Positions 1 to 6,949 of a stretch of 7,695 nt of DNA are shown here, in pieces. The notes under the pieces are model-generated. The model saw only the letters and a program-made list of their open reading frames with translations. It was not told where the DNA came from and ran no database searches. The translations under genes and the position numbers were made by a program. The stretch is from Vulcanimicrobiota bacterium (GTDB taxonomy: Bacteria; Vulcanimicrobiota; Vulcanimicrobiia; Vulcanimicrobiales; Vulcanimicrobiaceae): contig JAFAMK010000371.1 of the NCBI GenBank assembly GCA_019233415.1, positions 1 through 7,695 of the forward strand, written 5' to 3'. The stretch's first letter is position 1. The number at the start of each line of letters is the position of its first letter.

Positions 1-1430
1 CCGACGTAGATGCGCGCGCCCGATGGGCGGTCGATCCGCAGCGGCGGGCGCGGACGCGACGGCGCGGCCGAGCGTTGCGGTTTGCGGCCTTCCAGCTCGT
101 CGAGCGAGGCTTCCAGCTCGACGAGCGTTTGCGGGTCGGCACGTTCCGCTTCGAATGCCAGCTCGTCGAGCGCGTCGCGGCGGGACTGCAGTGTTTCGGC
201 GCGGCGCTCGAGGTGCGGGAGCGCGTCGGCGGCTTTGCGGTAACGCGCGTAGTAGCGCTGCGCGTTTTCCTTCGCGTCGAGGTCGGGGTCGAGCGCGACG
301 GTCAGCGTCGGGTTCGTCGACGGGATGAAGCTCGTCGCGCCGACCGGGATTTCGTGCGCGTGCGTGTAGAGCGCGTCGCCGCTCGCGCGCAGCGCTTCGC
401 GCGCGCCGGCGTCGGCGACGCGCGTCGTGACGGCAGCGACCTCGTCCGCGGTCGCGCGCGCGCGCTTCTCGATGCGCGCGCGCAGCGCAGCGCGGCGACG
501 TTCGGTCGCGTCGCCGCGCACTGCGCGCACGTTCGCTGTGCGCGTTTCTGCTAAGATGTCGAGCAGCGATGCGGCGCGCTCGTGCGCGAGTGCAGCGAAC
601 TGCGCCAGCGGCACGACGTGCGCCGCAATGACGGCTCCCGACTCGTCGCGATAGACGTGAATGGGCCCGTCCGTCGTCGTTGGCCGATTCGCATCGTCCG
701 CGTCCGCATTCGCTTCGGCGCTGGCGAGCAACGCGTTCGCGCGCTCGTCGAACCAGGTGGCGAGGCGCGTGGCGGAGGGCCAGGTCTGCGCGTCCGCTTC
801 GGCTGCGAGAGACTCGGCGACGAGGCGGGGCAGCAGCGGGAGGTAGCCGCCGAGCGTGCGGGTGCGGGTTTTCGCGTCGGCGGCGGCTTCGAGCGCGCGG
901 GTGAAGGCGGCGAAGTCCAGGCGCGCTTCCGGGAGCGGCGGCGGCTCGTAGGGGAGGCCGACTTGGACGGCGCGGGCCTCGTTGTCGGCGGGTGAGAACT
1001 GCTTGGCGGCCGCGACGACCAGCCGGTCGCGCAGGAGCACCACGTTGCCGTAGCGTGGGACGAGCTCCGCGACCAGCCGCGACTCCGTCTCGACGCCGAA
1101 CCGGGAGGACGTGCCGACGGCCAGGACGATCACCCGGTCGCCGCGGCGGGCGCGAACCGAGGTCAGCCGCATCCCGCGCAGGGTCGTGCCGGCCGTGCGG
1201 AGCCAGCCGGGGTCAGTGGCCGCCGCCAGCTCCTGCTCTCCCAGCGTGACGAGCGGCGGCGTGCCGAAGGCGTCGACCGCCAGTGTCCGCGGGCCACTGC
1301 CGCGCAGGCCGCCGAAGACGATCCCCACCCGGCCGTCGTCGAGCAGGCCGACGTCGGTGACCCGGCCGCCCCGCAGCGCGCGCTCCAATTCGGCCGCGGC
1401 GCGGCGCATCAAAAGCCAGTCGGTGGTCAC
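1..1430 (-). CDS. rqcH: NFACT-family ribosome quality-control protein (RqcH/Rqc2/FbpA-like), 3' end outside the window
   Basis: The minus strand is open from a GTG at 1430 to the window edge, giving 476 codons plus two bases with no stop. Bacterial members of this family (RqcH) bind stalled 50S subunits carrying peptidyl-tRNA and direct addition of C-terminal alanine tails. The N-terminus has the family form (aspartate at residue 4, then ELERALRGGRV). A central stretch with KQFSPADNEAR and LPYEPPP (about residues 145-165) matches the NFACT-N domain, and a helix-hairpin-helix-like segment follows. Residues about 389-450 form a charged coiled coil starting AQRYYARYRKAAD. The visible end, SGARIYVG, is the entry to the NFACT-R (DUF814) domain, normally followed by RN; the rest lies off the window. 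Family members are usually 550-600 residues, so roughly 100 are missing. I chose GTG 1430 over ATG 1409 because it keeps the conserved aspartate and has AGGA four bases upstream. An Ala/Asp/Asn-rich insert lies near residues 232-256. The gene is divergent from gmk. Confidence 0.88.
   Translation of the reverse strand, partial: MTTDWLLMRRAAAELERALRGGRVTDVGLLDDGRVGIVFGGLRGSGPRTLAVDAFGTPPLVTLGEQELAAATDPGWLRTAGTTLRGMRLTSVRARRGDRVIVLAVGTSSRFGVETESRLVAELVPRYGNVVLLRDRLVVAAAKQFSPADNEARAVQVGLPYEPPPLPEARLDFAAFTRALEAAADAKTRTRTLGGYLPLLPRLVAESLAAEADAQTWPSATRLATWFDERANALLASAEANADADDANRPTTTDGPIHVYRDESGAVIAAHVVPLAQFAALAHERAASLLDILAETRTANVRAVRGDATERRRAALRARIEKRARATADEVAAVTTRVADAGAREALRASGDALYTHAHEIPVGATSFIPSTNPTLTVALDPDLDAKENAQRYYARYRKAADALPHLERRAETLQSRRDALDELAFEAERADPQTLVELEASLDELEGRKPQRSAAPSRPRPPLRIDRPSGARIYV
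90..172 (-). repeat. Three in-frame 17-bp repeats in the rqcH coiled coil
   Basis: On the plus strand, TTCCAGCTCGTCGAGCG occurs at 90-106, with near copies at 111-127 (one mismatch) and 156-172 (one mismatch). Offsets of 21 and 45 bp keep the reading frame, and each copy encodes a Leu-Asp/Val-Glu-Leu-Glu type unit. The 21-bp step equals one coiled-coil heptad, so local duplication may have lengthened the helix before the NFACT-R domain. Confidence 0.5.
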
Positions 1431-1452
1431 GTCATCCTGAGCTTGTCGAAGG
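1431..1452 (-). repeat. Copy A of a 22-bp dispersed repeat, abutting the rqcH start
   Basis: Read on the minus strand, this is CC followed by TTCGACAAGCTCAGGATGAC. It matches 4335-4356 on the plus strand at 21 of 22 positions. It lies directly upstream of the rqcH GTG and points in the coding direction. Its AGGA (plus-strand 1435-1438) sits four bases from that GTG and can act as a ribosome binding site. Its own ATG opens a two-codon frame (ATG ACG TGA) whose stop overlaps the GTG. From memory, this motif and its spurious translations (FDKLRMT, CHPERVEG) recur in many unrelated GC-rich genomes. That recollection needs a search; the pair of copies is visible here. Confidence 0.75.
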
Positions 1453-1522
1453 GCGAAGCAGGTGCTTTCCCGGCGCCTCCGTATTTCTCCGTGTTTGACC
1501 CGTCTGTGAGGAGGAAGTCGTT
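1453..1522. other. Divergent intergenic gap between rqcH and gmk
   Basis: With copy A of the repeat, this gap (1431-1522) must hold the promoters for both divergent genes. It is less GC-rich than its surroundings, with short T runs near 1482-1486 and 1494-1496. A direct repeat CTCCGT occurs at 1477-1482 and 1487-1492, one helical turn apart, which could be a protein-binding site. I cannot assign a convincing -35/-10 pair on either strand. TTGACC at 1495-1500 resembles a -35 box, but the matching -10 would fall on the gmk start. Confidence 0.4.
1509..1514 (+). promoter_or_regulatory. Consensus ribosome binding site AGGAGG for gmk
   Basis: AGGAGG is the full anti-Shine-Dalgarno match and lies 8 bases before the CTG at 1523. 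It is the strongest ribosome binding site in the window and decides the gmk start. The alternative GTG at 1550 is 35 bases away, too far to use it. Confidence 0.8.
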
Positions 1523-2140
1523 CTGACCGGGCCCGGTCTGCTGTTCGTCGTGTCGGGCCCGTCGGGGGCGGGGAAGGACACGCTGGTCGACGGTCTGCGG
1601 ACCCGACACGAGCGTCTGCTGTACTCGGTCTCCGCGACGACCCGGGAACCACGCCCGGGCGAGCGCGAGGGGACCGACTACTTTTTTCTCACGCGGGACG
1701 AGTTCGAGCGGCGGCTCGCGACGGGCGGGTTTCTCGAGCACCGCGAGTACAACGGGAACCGGTACGGTACGCCGCGCTCGTTCATCGACCAGGCGCTGCG
1801 CGACGGGTACGACGTCGTCTCGAAGCCGGAAGTCAACGGCGCGCTGGCGATCAAGTCGAAGTTTCCGGACGCGGTCCTGATCTTCATCGTCCCCGACAAG
1901 TTCTCGCACCTGCGCTCGCGCCTCGAAGCGCGCCGCACCGAGACGAACGAACAGATCGCCGCACGGCTCGAAATCGCGCACGACGAGTTCACCTTCGTTC
2001 GGCGCTTCGACTACCTGGTGATCAACGAGGAAGCACAACCGCAGCGCGCGGTCGACGACCTCGAAGCGATCGTCCGGTCCGAGCGGTACCGCATCCACCG
2101 CTACCCCGACACCCGACTCAAAGAATTGGAAGACAGTTGA
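1523..2140 (+). CDS. gmk: Guanylate kinase, probable CTG start
   Basis: Cytoplasmic guanylate kinase converts GMP and ATP to GDP and ADP in purine nucleotide synthesis. From CTG 1523 the product is 205 residues, the usual family length. It begins GLLFVVSGPSGAGKDTL: beta-1 strand, then a P-loop at residues 12-20 with lysine 18. The GMP-binding region is clear: SATTREPRPGE (37-47), TDYFF (51-55), a glutamate in FLEHREY, and YNGNRYGTP (76-84). The lid segment has RLEARRTET (133-141). The first conventional start, GTG 1550, would remove beta-1 and leave SGPSGAGK at the very N-terminus. No ATG, GTG or TTG lies in frame between it and the TGA at 1496. Two differences from the usual form are GKD where GKS or GKG is common, and SKPEVNGA where LEIDVQGA is typical; the aligned acidic residue is kept. 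The stop overlaps or adjoins rpoZ. Identity is secure; the start codon is inferred. Confidence 0.95.
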   Translation: MTGPGLLFVVSGPSGAGKDTLVDGLRTRHERLLYSVSATTREPRPGEREGTDYFFLTRDEFERRLATGGFLEHREYNGNRYGTPRSFIDQALRDGYDVVSKPEVNGALAIKSKFPDAVLIFIVPDKFSHLRSRLEARRTETNEQIAARLEIAHDEFTFVRRFDYLVINEEAQPQRAVDDLEAIVRSERYRIHRYPDTRLKELEDS

Positions 2141-2145
2141 TCCAC

Positions 2146-2364
2146 ATGAGCGACAGCGTATTCGGCGACCTCGACGGACTGCTCCGGCACGTCGACTCGA
2201 AATTCTCCTTGGTCAACGTCGTGACCAAACGCGCCAAGCAGCTGAACAACGGTGCGCCGCCGCTCACGGAGCGCGTCAACCCCAACAAGCCCGTGTCGAC
2301 CGCCTTCAACGAAGTGCGCCTCGGCAAGATCCCCTACAAGCGGACCCGCGAAGGGATCAAGTAG
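2146..2364 (+). CDS. rpoZ: DNA-directed RNA polymerase omega subunit
   Basis: A 72-residue protein matching the omega subunit, which binds the beta' C-terminal region and helps assemble and stabilise RNA polymerase. The family core is visible as SKFSLVNVVTKRAKQL (residues 18-33) followed by an ending with NKPVSTAFNEVRLGKIPYK (47-65). The position straight after gmk is a widely conserved arrangement. ATG 2146 lies 5 bases after the gmk TGA. A TTG at 2137 in the same frame would add three residues and overlap the gmk stop. GGAAG at 2128-2132 lies 4 bases from that TTG and 13 from the ATG, so the TTG cannot be excluded. No good terminator follows the gene. Confidence 0.92.
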   Translation: MSDSVFGDLDGLLRHVDSKFSLVNVVTKRAKQLNNGAPPLTERVNPNKPVSTAFNEVRLGKIPYKRTREGIK

Positions 2365-2491
2365 AAGCAGCCTGATCATGGACCGAGCACAGAAGCATCG
2401 AGCCCTTTCGGTCAGGTCGTTGCGAGGTCGGGCGGGGGGCCCCGCGCCGAAGGCGTGGGGGGCGCGGAGCCTGGGGCGGAGCGCCGTTTAA
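2365..2491. other. GC-rich rpoZ-glmS intergenic gap
   Basis: This 127-bp gap is the longest non-coding stretch in the window. It holds a strong hairpin (2440-2460) and a second weaker inverted pair, GGCGC at 2461-2465 with GCGCC at 2481-2485. GGAG at 2478-2481 is a plausible glmS ribosome binding site, 10 bases before the ATG. A 37-codon frame runs from ATG 2378 to a TAA at 2489-2491 that touches the glmS ATG. Its arginine-, glycine- and alanine-rich product looks like chance translation of GC-rich DNA. I see no glmS ribozyme core and no clear promoter. Confidence 0.5.
2440..2460 (+). other. Nine-base-pair hairpin with GAA loop upstream of glmS
   Basis: CCCCGCGCC (2440-2448) pairs with GGCGTGGGG (2452-2460) across a GAA loop, with one G-T wobble, so the stem is very stable. 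No T tract follows on either strand, so it does not look like a textbook intrinsic terminator. It could attenuate between rpoZ and glmS, protect a processed end, or be part of a dispersed palindromic repeat. G's at 2434-2439 could compete for pairing with the C's. Confidence 0.55.
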
Positions 2492-4330
<1,839 letters not shown>

Positions 4331-4334
4331 CGGT

Positions 4335-4356
4335 CCTTCGACACGCTCAGGATGAC
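4335..4356 (+). repeat. Copy B of the 22-bp dispersed repeat, containing the rph start codon
   Basis: The sequence is CC followed by TTCGACACGCTCAGGATGAC. It differs from copy A at one position (C for A at the ninth base) and occupies nearly all of the 21-bp glmS-rph gap. The ATG within it (4352-4354) is the start codon of rph, and its last two bases begin codon 2. As with copy A, it points in the direction of the gene it precedes. Confidence 0.75.
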
Positions 4357-5077
4357 ACAGCGCAGTGACGGCCGGAGCGCCGACCACCTCAGACCGCTCG
4401 CGATCGAGCCGGGCTATCTGACCTTCGCGGACGGGAGCGTGCTGATCTCGGTCGGGAACACGCGCGTGATCTGCGCGGCGACGATCGAGGACAAGGTCCC
4501 GCCGTGGATGCGCGGGCGCGGGAGCGGCTGGATCACCGCCGAGTACGCGATGCTGCCGCGCGCGACGCCCGAGCGCAACCAGCGCGAGGCGGCGAAGGGC
4601 CGGCTCGGCGGCCGCACCCACGAGATTCAGCGGCTGATCGGGCGCGCGCTGCGCGCGGTCGTCGACCTGGACCGGCTCGGCGAACGGACCGTGATCGTGG
4701 ACTGCGACGTGATCGGTGCCGACGGCGGGACGCGGACCGCCTCGATCACGGGCGCCTGGGTCGCGCTGGCGCTCGCCCTGCGCAAGCACTTCCCGCACGA
4801 GCAGAAGCAGAAGTGGCCGCTGATCGGGCAGATCGCCGCGGTCTCGGTCGGGATCGTCGGCGGAATTCCCGTGCTCGATCTTCCGTACGAGGAAGACAGC
4901 CGAGCCGAGGTCGACATGAACGTCGCGATGACCAACGCGGGCGGCTTCGTCGAACTGCAGGGGACCGCCGAGCGCGAGCCGTTCACCCGCGCCCAGCTCG
5001 ACGCGCTGCTGGGCCTGGCCGAGGGCGGGATTCGGCAGCTCTTCGACGCGCAGAACGCGGTGCTGGCGGGTGCCTGA
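4352..5077 (+). CDS. rph: Ribonuclease PH (tRNA nucleotidyltransferase)
   Basis: RNase PH is a phosphate-dependent 3'-5' exoribonuclease that trims tRNA precursors, working as a hexameric ring of dimers. The product is 241 residues, the usual size. It starts RSDGRSADHLRP (4-14), matching the conserved RxDGRxxDxLRP. Other family blocks are EGxLxxADGSVLIS-like residues 20-33, PPWMRG (50-55), TAEYAMLPRAT (62-72), GRTHEIQRLIGRALR (87-101), CDVIGADGGTRTASITGA (118-135), and DLPYEEDSRAEVDMNV (176-191), which holds the metal-binding aspartates 182 and 188. The position of G122 is usually glutamine. No ribosome binding site is seen at normal distance; AGG of the repeat abuts the ATG, so initiation may rely on coupling to glmS, whose TAG is 21 bases upstream in the same frame. 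The end overlaps the next ORF by 8 bases. Confidence 0.96.
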   Translation: MTQRSDGRSADHLRPLAIEPGYLTFADGSVLISVGNTRVICAATIEDKVPPWMRGRGSGWITAEYAMLPRATPERNQREAAKGRLGGRTHEIQRLIGRALRAVVDLDRLGERTVIVDCDVIGADGGTRTASITGAWVALALALRKHFPHEQKQKWPLIGQIAAVSVGIVGGIPVLDLPYEEDSRAEVDMNVAMTNAGGFVELQGTAEREPFTRAQLDALLGLAEGGIRQLFDAQNAVLAGA

Positions 5078-5402
5078 GGCCGACCGCCTCGCGGCCCTGG
5101 TCGCGGCGGTCGGCGCGTTTCACCTGACCGACCGGGCGATGCGGGCCGCCCAGGACCGGATCGAGCGGACCCTGGCGGCCGGCGCCCCCGACGAGGCCGC
5201 CGCGCGGGCCTACCTCGACGCGGTCCGGCGCTACTTCACGCCGTACGAGCGCGAGGCCCAGGGACAACTGAAGCACGTCGACCGCGAGCTGGAGCGGCTC
5301 TACCAGCTCCAGTACAACCTCACCGCCGAGCGCGGCGTCGTCGCCAAGCGCGTGGAGGCGGTGCGAGGCGTCCTCGACGCGCTCGCGGAACTTCGCCCGT
5401 AA
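5070..5402 (+). CDS. Unrecognised 110-residue coiled-coil protein
   Basis: I do not recognise this protein. The GTG start overlaps the last 8 bases of rph, and its TAA shares one base with the mlaE ATG (TAATG), so it is embedded in a translationally coupled series; this is the main evidence that it is real. It is predicted soluble, with no signal peptide or membrane segment. Residues 1-55 are alanine-rich helix. Residues about 57-107 (from FTPYEREAQGQL through YQLQYNLTAERG) alternate charged and hydrophobic positions like a coiled coil, with three tyrosines near 78-82. Its codon use matches its neighbours. Placement suggests either a cytoplasmic partner of the Mla transporter or a factor co-expressed with RNase PH. 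The position might be that of an accessory subunit such as MlaB, but it shows no STAS-domain features. Confidence 0.75.
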   Translation: MPEADRLAALVAAVGAFHLTDRAMRAAQDRIERTLAAGAPDEAAARAYLDAVRRYFTPYEREAQGQLKHVDRELERLYQLQYNLTAERGVVAKRVEAVRGVLDALAELRP

Positions 5403-6178
5403 TGAGGGTGCTCGACGAGGTCGGGCGGGGAACGACCAACGTCTTCGCCTATGCCGGCGGCGCCGCCGAACTCCTCGCGGATTCGGTTCGCTTCATCGTC
5501 GGGCTTCGCATCCGGTTTCGCGAGACGAGCGACCAGGCGTATCTGCTCGGCGTCCAGTCGCTCTCGATCGTCCTCCTGACCTCCCTCTTCACCGGGATGG
5601 TGTTCTCGCTGGAGAGCGCGGTCCAGGCCGTCGAGTACGGCGTCGGCAACCTCGTCGGCGGCGCGGTCGCCTTCTCGACCGCGCGCGAACTCGGGCCGAT
5701 GCTCTCGGCGGTCGTCGTCGCGGGCCGCACCGGCGCCGCGATCGCGGCGGAGCTGGGCTCGATGGTCGTCACCGAGCAGATCGAGGCGCTGCAGTCGCTC
5801 GGGCTCTCGCCGACGCGCATGCTCGTCGTCCCGCGCCTGCTCGCGCTGATCGTGATGCTGCCGCTGCTGACGATCCTGGCCGACATCGTCTCGATCCTGG
5901 GCGGGATGTGGGTCGCGAACATCTACGCCCACATCTCGACCGAGTCGTTCGTCACCTCGGCGCGCTCGGTGCTGCCGTTCACGGACGTGCTCAAGGGCCT
6001 CTTCAAGTCGGTCGTGTTCGGGATCATCATCGCGATCATCGGCTCGTACCAAGGGCTGCAGACGCGCGGCGGCGCGGCGGGCGTCGGCAAGGCGACGACC
6101 GGCGCGGTGGTGACCGCGATCATCCTGATCTTCGTCTTCAACTTCGCGCTCTCGTACGTGCTGTTCGGGGGCAGCTGA
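5402..6178 (+). CDS. mlaE: MlaE-type lipid ABC transporter permease
   Basis: Inner-membrane permease of the Mla/MCE phospholipid transporter, working with the MlaF ATPase and MlaD to move lipids between the inner membrane and the outer membrane. The 258 residues match the family. An amphipathic N-terminal segment (to about 48) precedes hydrophobic spans near 51-72, 146-172, 202-216 and 234-256. The diagnostic block STARELGPMLSAVVVAGRTG (92-111), then AAELGSMVVTEQIEALQSLG (115-134), includes the coupling helix that contacts the ATPase. GSYQGLQTRGGAAGVGKATT (214-233) is the other conserved signature. The ATG overlaps the previous stop by one base with no ribosome binding site, so translation is probably coupled. 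It lies 3 bases before mlaF. Confidence 0.95.
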   Translation: MRVLDEVGRGTTNVFAYAGGAAELLADSVRFIVGLRIRFRETSDQAYLLGVQSLSIVLLTSLFTGMVFSLESAVQAVEYGVGNLVGGAVAFSTARELGPMLSAVVVAGRTGAAIAAELGSMVVTEQIEALQSLGLSPTRMLVVPRLLALIVMLPLLTILADIVSILGGMWVANIYAHISTESFVTSARSVLPFTDVLKGLFKSVVFGIIIAIIGSYQGLQTRGGAAGVGKATTGAVVTAIILIFVFNFALSYVLFGGS

Positions 6179-6181
6179 ACG

Positions 6182-6937
6182 GTGGCGCAAGTGTGGGCGC
6201 GGCTCGACGACGTGTGCGTGCGCTACGGCCCGAAGATCGTGATGCAGAACCTCTCGCTCGACATCGTCGAGGGCGCGATCACGTGCATCATCGGGCTCTC
6301 GGGCGCCGGCAAGTCGACGATCCTGCGGCTCTTGAACGGCCTGAAGAAGCCGGACACCGGCCGCGTCTTCGTCCACGGCGAGGACATCACGACGATGCGC
6401 GAGAGCGAGCTGATCGACTTGCGCCGCACGATCGGGTTCGCGTTCCAGTTCTCGGCGCTGTTCGACTCGCTGTCGATCGGCGAGAACGTCGCGCTGCCGC
6501 TGCGCGAGCACACCAAGAAGCCGGCGGCCGAGATCAAGAAGATCGTCTCGGAGACGCTGGAGTCGGTCGGGCTCGCGCACGTCGAGGACCGCTATCCCGC
6601 CGAGCTGTCGGGCGGGATGGTCAAGCGCGCCGGGTTCGCCCGCGCCGTCGTGACGAACCCGCAGGCGGTCCTCTACGACGAGCCGACGACGGGGCTCGAC
6701 CCGATCATCACCCACGTGCTGACCGACACGATCGTGAAGCTCCGCCGGCGGCTCAACGGGACCGCGGTCGTCGTTTCCCACGACCTCGACAGCATCTACA
6801 TGATGGCGGACTACATCGCGATGCTGTTCGAGGGCGCGATCGTCGCCTATGGAACCGTCGACGAGATTCGGCGGTCACCGAATCCGATCGTCCAGCAGTT
6901 CTTGCAGGGGAGCGAAGTCGGGCCGATCCCGATTTGA
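6182..6937 (+). CDS. mlaF: MlaF-type ABC transporter ATP-binding protein
   Basis: Cytoplasmic ATPase that powers the Mla lipid transporter, as a dimer under two MlaE subunits. All ABC motifs are present in 251 residues: Walker A GLSGAGKST (38-46), Q-loop glutamine at 89 in FQFSALFDSLSIGENV, signature LSGGM (142-146), Walker B AVLYDEPTTGLDP (162-174) with glutamate 167, and the switch histidine at 200 in VVSHD. FQFSALFDSL and LSGGMVKRAGFARA are typical of the MlaF branch rather than other ABC importers. So is the ending NPIVQQFLQGSEVGPIPI. GTG 6182 follows the mlaE stop after 3 bases; a G run at 6167-6171 is the only weak ribosome binding site candidate. The 12-bp gap to mlaD supports one operon. 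Confidence 0.96.
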   Translation: MAQVWARLDDVCVRYGPKIVMQNLSLDIVEGAITCIIGLSGAGKSTILRLLNGLKKPDTGRVFVHGEDITTMRESELIDLRRTIGFAFQFSALFDSLSIGENVALPLREHTKKPAAEIKKIVSETLESVGLAHVEDRYPAELSGGMVKRAGFARAVVTNPQAVLYDEPTTGLDPIITHVLTDTIVKLRRRLNGTAVVVSHDLDSIYMMADYIAMLFEGAIVAYGTVDEIRRSPNPIVQQFLQGSEVGPIPI

Positions 6938-6949
6938 TTCGTTGATTCT
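6934..6949 (+). repeat. Two-unit tandem repeat of 8 bp before mlaD
   Basis: TTGATTCG at 6934-6941 is followed by TTGATTCT at 6942-6949. It spans the mlaF stop and the bases just before the mlaD ATG. It is AT-rich against a GC-rich background and replaces any ribosome binding site. It may be a small slippage duplication or an unstructured ribosome-landing segment; function is unknown. Confidence 0.4.

Noticed and set aside
10..1440. Several plus-strand open frames of 60-160 codons in the first 1.4 kb
   Set aside because: All lie opposite the continuous NFACT reading frame, which carries clear family motifs.
1495..1500. TTGACC as a -35 promoter box for gmk
   Set aside because: At normal spacing the -10 would fall at about 1518-1523, on the start codon, and no TATAAT-like sequence is there.
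1427..2098. Minus-strand open frame of 223 codons opposite gmk
   Set aside because: Shadow of gmk in the opposite frame; its C-terminal FDKLRMT is translation of the dispersed repeat.
2440..2460. Intrinsic terminator after rpoZ
   Set aside because: The stem is strong, but no T tract follows on either strand.
2378..2491. 37-codon frame ending at the glmS ATG, considered as a leader peptide
   Set aside because: Product is Arg/Gly/Ala-rich without motif and runs through the hairpin sequence; no ribosome binding site is evident. Kept only as a remark on the gap.
2365..2491. glmS ribozyme (glucosamine-6-phosphate responsive)
   Set aside because: The gap does not show the conserved catalytic core or pseudoknots, and it is too short for the full ribozyme plus leader.
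5300..6781. Long minus-strand open frame of 493 codons opposite mlaE and mlaF
   Set aside because: It is rich in Asp, Arg, His and Gln with no recognisable domain, and lies antisense to two clear genes. GC-rich third positions keep such frames open by chance.
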